Assembly (NCBI GenBank): GCA_905234555.1
Contig: CAJOHO010000003.1
Span: forward strand, 60,037-124,036
Source: an uncultured Bacteroidaceae bacterium
Lineage (GTDB): Bacteria > Bacteroidota > Bacteroidia > Bacteroidales > Bacteroidaceae
DNA: 64,000 bases
Direction: 5' to 3'
Part shown: positions 39,984 to 47,633 of the stretch, in pieces
Layout: each line of letters begins with the position of its first letter
Position numbering within the stretch: the stretch's first letter is position 1
Program-made: the position numbers and the translations under genes
Notes under the pieces: model-generated
The model's database searches: none
What the model was told of the DNA's origin: nothing
Seen by the model: only the letters and a program-made list of their open reading frames with translations

Positions 39984-42611
39984 TTAATTAACTCCTAAGC
40001 TGTTGAGCAGTCCATCGAGGGTCAGCAGATCCTGAATCAGTACTTCTCGTGGTTTTGCACCAATCTGAGGACCTACCACACCAGCTTTTTCCAACTGATC
40101 CATCAGACGACCAGCACGGTTGAAGCCAATAGAGAACTTACGCTGAATAAGCGAAGTGGAACCTTGTTGCTGACTGACAATCATCTTGGCTGCATCGCCA
40201 AAGAGTGAATCGAGGTTCTGCATATCCACTTCTTTTGAGCTACTCTCACCTTCTTCCATTGGTGGTTCAGGCAGATAAGTCATCTCAGGAAATTTCTGCT
40301 GTTGGCTGATGAACTCACAAATGCGGTTCACTTCAGGTGTATCGACGAAAGCACATTGCACACGAACTGGATCGGCACTTTGGAGATAGAGCATATCACC
40401 TCGTCCGATGAGCTGGTTGGCGCCTGGACGGTCGAGGATGATACGTGAATCCATCATGGCAGAGACCTTGAAAGCCACACGGGCTGGGAAGTTCGCCTTG
40501 ATGGTACCAGTGATAATGCGGGTGGTAGGACGCTGTGTAGCAATTATCATGTGAATGCCGACGGCACGTGCCAACTGGGCAATACGACAGATGGGAAGTT
40601 CGATTTCCTTGCCAGCCGTCATAATCAAATCACCGAACTCATCGATAATTACCACATAGTATGGCATGTAGTCGTGGCCTTCAAGCGGATTCAGCTTGCG
40701 TTCCTTGAACTTCTCGTTATATTCCTTGATATTGCGCACGGAAGCACGCTTGAGCAGCATATAGCGGTCGTCCATCAGCTTGCAGAGTGCATTGAGCGTC
40801 TTCACCACACGCTGGTTGTCTGTTATGATGGCTTCTTCCTCATCTTCGAGTTTTGCCAGGAACTGATTGGCGATAGGCGAATAGACGCTGAACTCCACCT
40901 TCTTGGGGTCAACCATCACCATCTTCAGTTCGCTGGGATGTTTCTTATAGAGTAACGAGGTGATAATGGCGTTCAGACCTACAGACTTACCCTGACCCGT
41001 AGCACCTGCGACAAGCATGTGGGGAGCCTTAGCCAGATCAACCATAAAGACTTCGTTGGTGATGGTCTTACCCATCGCACAGGGCAGTTCCATCTTCGAT
41101 TCCTGAAACGTCTTGCTGTTGAGCACACTCTCCATCGAAACGATGCGCTTGTTTTTGTTCGGCACTTCTATACCGATGGTTCCCTTGCCTGGAATCGGTG
41201 CAATGATACGGATGCCTTCAGCGGCAAGACTCAGAGCGATATCGTCTTCCAAGTTGCGGATTCTGTTGATGCGTGTTCCTTCTGCAGGCGTAATCTCATA
41301 AAGCGTAATCGTAGGACCGATGGTGGCAGCAATCCGCTGTATCTCAACGCCGAAGGTCTTCAGCACGTGGATAATGCGGTTCTTATTCGCTTCTTGTTCT
41401 GCCTTATCGACATTCAGGTTCCCGTCTTCCTTCTTGTCAAGGAGATCCAGCGTTGGATATTTGTAGTTTTCGAGTGCAAGTTTGGGGTCATAAGGGGTCA
41501 GGATGTCTCCTCTTTCTATATTGCCGTCACCTTTCTCGGTTTCAACAGGAGTCTCGATGGTAAACTGTGGATCGTTGCCTTCAACTGATTCTTCTTCGTT
41601 TTCTTCATGATCATCGTTTTCTTCGATGGATTCGTCAGTTTCTTCTTTTTTCTGTCCACCCTCAACATCGTTAATATCCAGCACAATCTGGGTGGTGTCA
41701 ACATTGGAAACACTTTGTGTTTCAGCCTCTTCCTCCAACTCGTTCTGCTCACCCACCAGATTGCCTTCTGCGTCATAGACCAATGTTTTCGATTTCTCTG
41801 GATCAACAAACGACGTCTCCTCACCTTCTTCCTTCTCTTCTTCCTCATCCTCTTTCTCGTCGGTCTGTTCATTTTCCGTGTTCTTCCGATGAGCCAGACG
41901 GGCTGCCAGTTCCTTTGCCTTCTTCAGACGCTTGATGGAGTTGGTGATGTTCTCGATGGTCAGCCAACTGAAATAAATCAGCACAAGGAGTGTGGTCAGA
42001 ACGACCAGGATAAAGACACCAATCTGTCCCACCACGCTATAAAGTGAGGAATAGAGGTTCTCGCCTATCCTACCGCCCATCGACCAACAGTCGCTGATAC
42101 GGAACATATCTGGCAGCCAGGCCAATACGAAATGCGCCCAAATCATCAGGATGGCAGTCTTCACAAAGAACTTGAACATTCTGAGACGAATGGAATCAAT
42201 CAGCCAAAGGGCAAAGATAAAGATGAAGACTGGAACAAAGAAGGAAGCGAGACCGAACGTCTTATAAATAAAGAAATAAGAGGCTTTCAGTCCCAGCTTT
42301 CCACAGATATTGTGAACAGGTTCACCCGTCAGCTCGCCTTTTTCGTTGATGGCATGCACGATATCGTGGTCATTGAAAACGAAGGACGTGAACGAGACGA
42401 TCAGGAAGATTGCCAGAAATATCAGCAACATACTGATCACGAATTTCACCACCTTCGAACGGGGTATAGGCTCTTCTGTCGGAGCCGATTTCTTTGAAGA
42501 AGGTTTAGCCGAAGTTTTTCTTGCAGACTTTCCTTTCGAAGCTGACGCGTCTTTTTTAGTAGAAGAGACGCTGGTTTTGGGTTTAGCTGTTGATTTCTTA
42601 TTTGTTGCCAT
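39984..42611 (-). CDS. ftsK: DNA translocase FtsK/SpoIIIE
   Basis: 875 aa; N-terminal TM helices, acidic linker, LVAGATGQGKSVGLNAII, C-terminal gamma winged helix. Confidence 0.97.
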   Translation of the reverse strand: MATNKKSTAKPKTSVSSTKKDASASKGKSARKTSAKPSSKKSAPTEEPIPRSKVVKFVISMLLIFLAIFLIVSFTSFVFNDHDIVHAINEKGELTGEPVHNICGKLGLKASYFFIYKTFGLASFFVPVFIFIFALWLIDSIRLRMFKFFVKTAILMIWAHFVLAWLPDMFRISDCWSMGGRIGENLYSSLYSVVGQIGVFILVVLTTLLVLIYFSWLTIENITNSIKRLKKAKELAARLAHRKNTENEQTDEKEDEEEEKEEGEETSFVDPEKSKTLVYDAEGNLVGEQNELEEEAETQSVSNVDTTQIVLDINDVEGGQKKEETDESIEENDDHEENEEESVEGNDPQFTIETPVETEKGDGNIERGDILTPYDPKLALENYKYPTLDLLDKKEDGNLNVDKAEQEANKNRIIHVLKTFGVEIQRIAATIGPTITLYEITPAEGTRINRIRNLEDDIALSLAAEGIRIIAPIPGKGTIGIEVPNKNKRIVSMESVLNSKTFQESKMELPCAMGKTITNEVFMVDLAKAPHMLVAGATGQGKSVGLNAIITSLLYKKHPSELKMVMVDPKKVEFSVYSPIANQFLAKLEDEEEAIITDNQRVVKTLNALCKLMDDRYMLLKRASVRNIKEYNEKFKERKLNPLEGHDYMPYYVVIIDEFGDLIMTAGKEIELPICRIAQLARAVGIHMIIATQRPTTRIITGTIKANFPARVAFKVSAMMDSRIILDRPGANQLIGRGDMLYLQSADPVRVQCAFVDTPEVNRICEFISQQQKFPEMTYLPEPPMEEGESSSKEVDMQNLDSLFGDAAKMIVSQQQGSTSLIQRKFSIGFNRAGRLMDQLEKAGVVGPQIGAKPREVLIQDLLTLDGLLNSLGVN

Positions 42612-42639
42612 GAATACTTTCGTTTACATTTTAAGATTG

Positions 42640-42647
42640 CAAATTTA
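42640..42647 (-). promoter_or_regulatory. -7 element TAAATTTG upstream of ftsK
   Basis: Forward CAAATTTA. Confidence 0.5.
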
Positions 42648-42730
42648 CCATTTTTTTCGCAAAAATCGTTCAAATCGATGAATTTTCGCTGTTTTTTTTC
42701 GAAGAATTCGCGTATTTTAAGAAAAAATTG

Positions 42731-42738
42731 TACTTTTG
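42731..42738 (+). promoter_or_regulatory. -7 element TACTTTTG, only 4 nt from the ATG
   Basis: tacttttgcactATG. Confidence 0.6.
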
Positions 42739-42742
42739 CACT

Positions 42743-44473
42743 ATGGAGACACGCAAAATTAACATCATATTCACAACAGATGTTCATGGAAACTACTTCC
42801 CCTACGACTTCAAACACGATCATTGGGGGAAGGGAAGTTTGCAGCGTGTTCATGCGTTTGTGGCACAACAGGTGAAGCGGTTGTCCGGTTCTACCATCCT
42901 CATCGACGGCGGCGATCTCCTTCAAGGTGATCCCACTTCTTATTACTTCAATTGTCTTTGCAGGCCAAACGATGAGGATTTTCCAATGAATATCACGATT
43001 CCATCGAAAGAATCGTTTACTCGCCACAAAGTATCGGAAATGTGTAACTTCATCGGTTACGATGTAGGCGTCATTGGTAATCACGACATCGAAACTGGTC
43101 ACGATGTGTATGACCAGTTTGTTCACGACTGCAATTTCCCCATTCTGGGTGCCAACGCCATCAGCGACGAAACGGGGGAACCCTATTTCGAACCTTATAC
43201 CATTCTCTATCGTAGTGGCATCCGTATTGCTGTCATCGGCTTCATCACGCCTGCTATCCCCCATTGGGTTCCCCGTAGAGTGTGGGAGGGCATGCATTTC
43301 GAGGATATCAAGGAAAGTGCACGCTATTGGGTTCAGTTCGTTAAAGAACATGAGCAGCCGGATTTCATCATCGGACTCTTCCATTCGGGTATGGACGAAG
43401 GCATTATAACGCCTGAGTATCACGAGAATGCCACACGAGAGACAGTGGAAAACGTCGATGGATTCGACCTTGTTCTCTATGGACACGACCACGCAAGCCA
43501 CATGGAAGAAATAGAAAGTCCTTGCGGAAAAAGCGTGCTTTGCGTCAACCCAGGCAGCTATGCATTTTCAGTTGCCGAAATCCGTCTGAAATTTCATGTG
43601 GATAGTGAAGGAAAAGTCGGCAAACACGACATTACCAGCCAAATCAGCTATATCGGAACGCTCAACAACACCCATTCATCTGAGTTCAAACGCCATTTCC
43701 GTCATGAATTCCAGATGGTAAAGGACTTTGTTCAGCACAAAATCGGCTCATTTGCCAGCGGTGTCGATATCACAGATGCCTATTTCGGCAGTTCTGCCTA
43801 CATCGACTTCCTCCAACAGCTTCAGTTGCAGGTATCGGGTGCCGACATCAGTTTCTGTGCACCTCTCTTCTTCAACGCCTCCATACAGGCAGGTGAGGTT
43901 AAGATTGCCGACCTCTTCAACCTTTATCGTTTTGAGGACCGACTCTATATCCTGCAACTGACAGGACAGGAAATCAAAGACTATCTGGAAATGAGTTATG
44001 CCAACTGGACGGGTGTAATGAAATCTAAAGATGATAACATGCTGTTATTAAGTCCAATGAAGAGCAATCCTGAAAGAATCGGTTTTACTAATTTTATCTT
44101 TAATTTCGATTCGGCAGCAGGTATTCGCTATGAGGTAGATTTGCGTCGCCAACAGGGTGAAAAGATCAACATCCTCAGTATGGCTGACGGCACACCCTTC
44201 CAGTACGATCGTTTCTATAAGGTCTGCATGACAGCTTATCGTGCCAACGGAGGCGGAGAATTGCTGACCAAAGGGGCAGGATTGACAAAGGAAGAGATTG
44301 AGCGACGCATTCAGGAAATAACCTCCAATGACGTCCGCCACTACATGATGGATTTTATTAACAAGGAGAAGACGGTCACACCTACCGCACTCCATCACTG
44401 GCGTTTCATTCCTGAAGATTGGGCGAAGGCAGCCGAGGTTCGCGAACGTCAATTATTGTTTGGAAGTAAATGA
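42743..44473 (+). CDS. Bifunctional metallophosphatase / 5'-nucleotidase
   Basis: METRKINIIFTTDVHGNYF, LIDGGDLLQGDP, GNHDIE, C-terminal 5_nucleotid_C (YKVCMTAYRANGGGELL). Confidence 0.92.
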   Translation: METRKINIIFTTDVHGNYFPYDFKHDHWGKGSLQRVHAFVAQQVKRLSGSTILIDGGDLLQGDPTSYYFNCLCRPNDEDFPMNITIPSKESFTRHKVSEMCNFIGYDVGVIGNHDIETGHDVYDQFVHDCNFPILGANAISDETGEPYFEPYTILYRSGIRIAVIGFITPAIPHWVPRRVWEGMHFEDIKESARYWVQFVKEHEQPDFIIGLFHSGMDEGIITPEYHENATRETVENVDGFDLVLYGHDHASHMEEIESPCGKSVLCVNPGSYAFSVAEIRLKFHVDSEGKVGKHDITSQISYIGTLNNTHSSEFKRHFRHEFQMVKDFVQHKIGSFASGVDITDAYFGSSAYIDFLQQLQLQVSGADISFCAPLFFNASIQAGEVKIADLFNLYRFEDRLYILQLTGQEIKDYLEMSYANWTGVMKSKDDNMLLLSPMKSNPERIGFTNFIFNFDSAAGIRYEVDLRRQQGEKINILSMADGTPFQYDRFYKVCMTAYRANGGGELLTKGAGLTKEEIERRIQEITSNDVRHYMMDFINKEKTVTPTALHHWRFIPEDWAKAAEVRERQLLFGSK

Positions 44474-45420
44474 TTACCATCTTAGGCCCAACTGCTTGTG
44501 GTAAAACCACTTTTGCAACTCAACTTGCATACAAAATCGGAGCAGAAATTATCAGCGCCGATAGTCGACAAGTGTATCGTGGTATGAACCTCGGAACGGG
44601 GAAAGATCTGGAGGATTACGTGATTGACGGCAGTCCAATTCCGTATCATCTCATTGATATAGCTGAAGCAGGTGAAAAATATAACGTCTATCGTTTTCAA
44701 AAAGATTTTCTCAACGCTTATCGCGACATCGTCAGCAGAGGAAAACAACCGCTCCTTTGTGGCGGCACAGGACTATATATCGAAAGCGTACTGCGAGGTT
44801 ATCGTATGTCGGAAGTTCCCCAGAATCCAGCCCTGCGAGAAGCCCTTAGCGGCAAGAGTCTTGAGGAACTTACCACACTCCTCGCCTCTTACAAAAAACT
44901 CCACAACAAGACGGATGTGGATACCGCCCAACGTGCTATCCGTGCCATCGAGATAGAGCAGTTCTATGTGGACCACCCAGAGGAAGAACTGGTAGCCGAT
45001 GCCAATAACCGCTCACTTCTCAACGAGATCCAGAAAACGAGTTTGGTCGTCGGACTCCACATCGATCGCGAACTTCGTCGTCAGCGCATCACCCAACGTC
45101 TTCACCAACGTCTCGAGGCAGGTATGCTGGACGAGATACGTCGCCTTCTCGAATCTGGAGTAAAGAGTGAAGAACTTATCTATTATGGCTTAGAATACAA
45201 ATACTTAACACTTAACGTTATAGGACAGTTATCCTATGATGAGATGTTCAGGCAACTGGAGATTGCCATTCACCAATTCGCCAAACGCCAGATGACGTGG
45301 TTCCGAGGAATGGAACGACGCGGCATCCACATCCATTGGATCGACGCTTCCCTCCCCACTTCCGATAAAATCAACCAAGTGCTACGTCTTCAAGAAGAAT
45401 TAACTTCCTCCGCCTCTTAA
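44470..45420 (+). CDS. miaA: tRNA dimethylallyltransferase
   Basis: 316 aa; ILGPTACGKTTFATQLA, SADSRQVYRGMNLGTGKD, GGTGLYIES; ATGA overlap with the upstream gene. Confidence 0.97.
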   Translation: MITILGPTACGKTTFATQLAYKIGAEIISADSRQVYRGMNLGTGKDLEDYVIDGSPIPYHLIDIAEAGEKYNVYRFQKDFLNAYRDIVSRGKQPLLCGGTGLYIESVLRGYRMSEVPQNPALREALSGKSLEELTTLLASYKKLHNKTDVDTAQRAIRAIEIEQFYVDHPEEELVADANNRSLLNEIQKTSLVVGLHIDRELRRQRITQRLHQRLEAGMLDEIRRLLESGVKSEELIYYGLEYKYLTLNVIGQLSYDEMFRQLEIAIHQFAKRQMTWFRGMERRGIHIHWIDASLPTSDKINQVLRLQEELTSSAS

Positions 45421-45462
45421 TTCCGATATTCCGTAATTCCGTAATTCCGTTATTCCGATAAT
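45421..45462. repeat. 8-bp tandem repeat ttccgnna x5
   Basis: ttccgata ttccgtaa ttccgtaa ttccgtta ttccgata. Confidence 0.92.
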
Positions 45463-45468
45463 CCTCCC

Positions 45469-46278
45469 ATGTACTGGTTCATTTTCCTTTCCAACAACCT
45501 GATTGTTCACAAAAATGGCGAATCCATCGAGATTCCTCAGGGCAACGAGCCTCCCACAGAAACAGCTCCTTGGACAACAATCCAGGAATTGCCTGACTGT
45601 GAGGGAATTCCCTGTCGCGCATACACACTTCGTACACCACCAAAGGAAGGTTTGCCGGAAGGATTCACCACCATCGACCTCCGTTCGTCCTACTATTCCC
45701 TACCCTATACCTTATATAATATGGCTGGCAAGGCAGCGGAACTGCTCTATTGGGACAGTAACACGAAGTACTGCGGCGTGTGTGGTGCACCTATGAAACG
45801 ACACACAGCTATCTCTAAGCGTTGCACAAATTGCGGAAAGGAGGTGTGGCCGCAAGTATCACCTGCCATCATTGTCCGCATCCTCAAAGCAAAAAAGGTC
45901 GATTCCAACGGTCAAATCCTTGAACCTGAGAAGATTCTCCTTGTTCACGCACGAAATTTCCGACGAAGTGATTATTTCGGACTTGTAGCCGGATTCGTAG
46001 AGACAGGTGAGACGCTGGAAGAATGTGTACGAAGGGAAGTGCGTGAGGAGGTTCATCTGGAAATCGATAACATCCGTTATTTCGCCTCACAACCCTGGCC
46101 CTATCCGTGCGGCATCATGATTGGTTTCACAGCCGACTACAAAAGTGGAACGATGCAGCTGCAAGACGAAGAACTCACTATGGGTGGCTGGTACACCAAA
46201 GATTCACTACCCCACATCCCCGACAAAATGTCAATTGCACGCCGACTCATTGACGACTGGGCCTTGAATCATCATTAA
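45469..46278 (+). CDS. nudC: NAD+ diphosphatase (NudC-type Nudix hydrolase)
   Basis: 269 aa; Zn ribbon CGVCGAPMKRHTAISKRCTNCGKEVWPQVSPAIIV, Nudix box GFVETGETLEECVRREVREEV. Confidence 0.95.
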   Translation: MYWFIFLSNNLIVHKNGESIEIPQGNEPPTETAPWTTIQELPDCEGIPCRAYTLRTPPKEGLPEGFTTIDLRSSYYSLPYTLYNMAGKAAELLYWDSNTKYCGVCGAPMKRHTAISKRCTNCGKEVWPQVSPAIIVRILKAKKVDSNGQILEPEKILLVHARNFRRSDYFGLVAGFVETGETLEECVRREVREEVHLEIDNIRYFASQPWPYPCGIMIGFTADYKSGTMQLQDEELTMGGWYTKDSLPHIPDKMSIARRLIDDWALNHH

Positions 46279-46291
46279 ACAATAAACTGTG

Positions 46292-46311
46292 CCTTGCGGT
46301 TTTCCGCAAGG
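46292..46311. other. Perfect 8-bp hairpin with TTTT loop
   Basis: CCTTGCGG tttt CCGCAAGG, 14 nt after the nudC stop. Confidence 0.85.
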
Positions 46312-46334
46312 ATTAACATTAAACATTAAACAGA

Positions 46335-46368
46335 TTAGGGAAATTCCGAAGACATTTAGGGATTTTCG
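46335..46368 (+). promoter_or_regulatory. Direct repeat pair TTAGGGAAATTCC / TTAGGGATTTTCG, 21-bp spacing
   Basis: Starts at 46335 and 46356, upstream of -7 TAACTTTG at 46415. Confidence 0.65.
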
Positions 46369-46414
46369 CCTTCATTTTTCGGTAATTCTCTATGCAGTTC
46401 TCAACAAAATGCAC

Positions 46415-46422
46415 TAACTTTG
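46415..46422 (+). promoter_or_regulatory. -7 element TAACTTTG
   Basis: Consensus match 43 nt before the ATG at 46465. Confidence 0.6.
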
Positions 46423-46464
46423 CAGCGTCAAATCAAAATAACAACCATTAAAACCCATACGATT

Positions 46465-47238
46465 ATGAAAAAAATTGCCATCTCATCCCTCGCTGCCATC
46501 TTTCTTCTGAGCAGCATTACCAGTTGCGAGACGATGGATTCTCGCAGTTATCTTGGCACAATGGCAGGAGCCGAAATCGGTGGAACCATCGGTGAAGCAA
46601 TTGGTTGGCTCTCTACCAGCCGTCACGACGGACCAGGCAAAGCTATGCTGGGCAGCATTATCGGTACAGTAGCCGGTGCAGCCATCGGCAATGTGTTGAC
46701 TTCTCCTAAGAGTAAGAAGGAAGCGAAAGCCGAACGCTACAACGACTACAATGATTATAACAACTACTCATCGGGTCGCAGCAACGATTATGGCGACTAT
46801 CAGACCGGTGGCGGTTATGATTCCTACGACTACAACAACTATTCGAGCCGTCAGTCGAAGAAGAGCCGTAAGTATCAGGACAACTCCTATACATCCAACA
46901 ATGGAATGCTGACCATCAGCAAGGTATCCTATCAGGATGAGGACGGAGATGGACGCATCTCACGCTATGAAACCGTCAACGTCATCTACGAAGTGACCAA
47001 TCACGGGCAATCCACAGCCACCGTCACGCTGAGTGTGGACGATCCTGACAACAGCCGCAACTTTGCTTTCTCTCCGTCAAACACCATTGACATGCGCCCA
47101 GGTGAGACAGTACGCTACAAAGCCAAAATATTCTGCAAAAGCAAGCCTTCGAGCGGCTTTACCAATGTTCGGGTTTATGCACGCAGCCAGACAGCTGGTG
47201 CAGCCTCTTCATCCGTCCGAATCCCCTATCAGAAATAA
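46465..47238 (+). CDS. Glycine-zipper surface lipoprotein
   Basis: MKKIAISSLAAIFLLSSITSC lipobox; AGAEIGGTIGEAIGW / GSIIGTVAGAAIGNVL glycine zipper; D/N/Y-rich linker. Confidence 0.8.
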   Translation: MKKIAISSLAAIFLLSSITSCETMDSRSYLGTMAGAEIGGTIGEAIGWLSTSRHDGPGKAMLGSIIGTVAGAAIGNVLTSPKSKKEAKAERYNDYNDYNNYSSGRSNDYGDYQTGGGYDSYDYNNYSSRQSKKSRKYQDNSYTSNNGMLTISKVSYQDEDGDGRISRYETVNVIYEVTNHGQSTATVTLSVDDPDNSRNFAFSPSNTIDMRPGETVRYKAKIFCKSKPSSGFTNVRVYARSQTAGAASSSVRIPYQK

Positions 47239-47281
47239 CATCTTGATTATGTCAACATGTTGATTTTCGAACATTTATAAA

Positions 47282-47314
47282 AAGCCCCAGCACTCGATGA
47301 AAGTACTGGGGCTT
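47282..47314. terminator. Intrinsic terminator (bidirectional)
   Basis: AAGCCCCAG...CTGGGGCTT. Confidence 0.85.
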
Positions 47315-47365
47315 CAAAAAAATATAGACTAATGAAAAAAAGAATTTATTGACAATTGGAGAGGA

Positions 47366-47578
47366 TTACCAGAGACCCCAGCTGTCGGATTCACCTGAAT
47401 CGTAGCCGCGAGAGTTGGCTCGACCAGAGCCTGTGCCTGATGAGACAGATTCATTGAACACATCAGACTTAACGCTGGAAGCTTTAGGACCTTGTCCACC
47501 ACCTTGTGACGTACAGATGATACTTGCTGGTTGCAGGAGAGTTACCTGCATATTGGGAGTTTGATATTGCTTTTTCAT
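47366..47578 (-). CDS. Small protein (70 aa), Gly/Ser-rich C-terminus, unknown function
   Basis: MKKQYQTPNMQVTLLQPASIICTSQGGGQGPKASSVKSDVFNESVSSGTGSGRANSRGYDSGESDSWGLW; between the adhesin stop and the terminator. Confidence 0.7.
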   Translation of the reverse strand: MKKQYQTPNMQVTLLQPASIICTSQGGGQGPKASSVKSDVFNESVSSGTGSGRANSRGYDSGESDSWGLW

Positions 47579-47633
47579 ATTGTTATTGTTTTATTTGTTA
47601 TTCTTGTTTGTCTAAGGAATCGGAATTTAGGAA

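Noticed and set aside
42446-43501. 351-aa ORF spanning the ftsK/nucleotidase intergenic region
   Set aside because: Antisense to two confident genes and crosses two divergent promoters.
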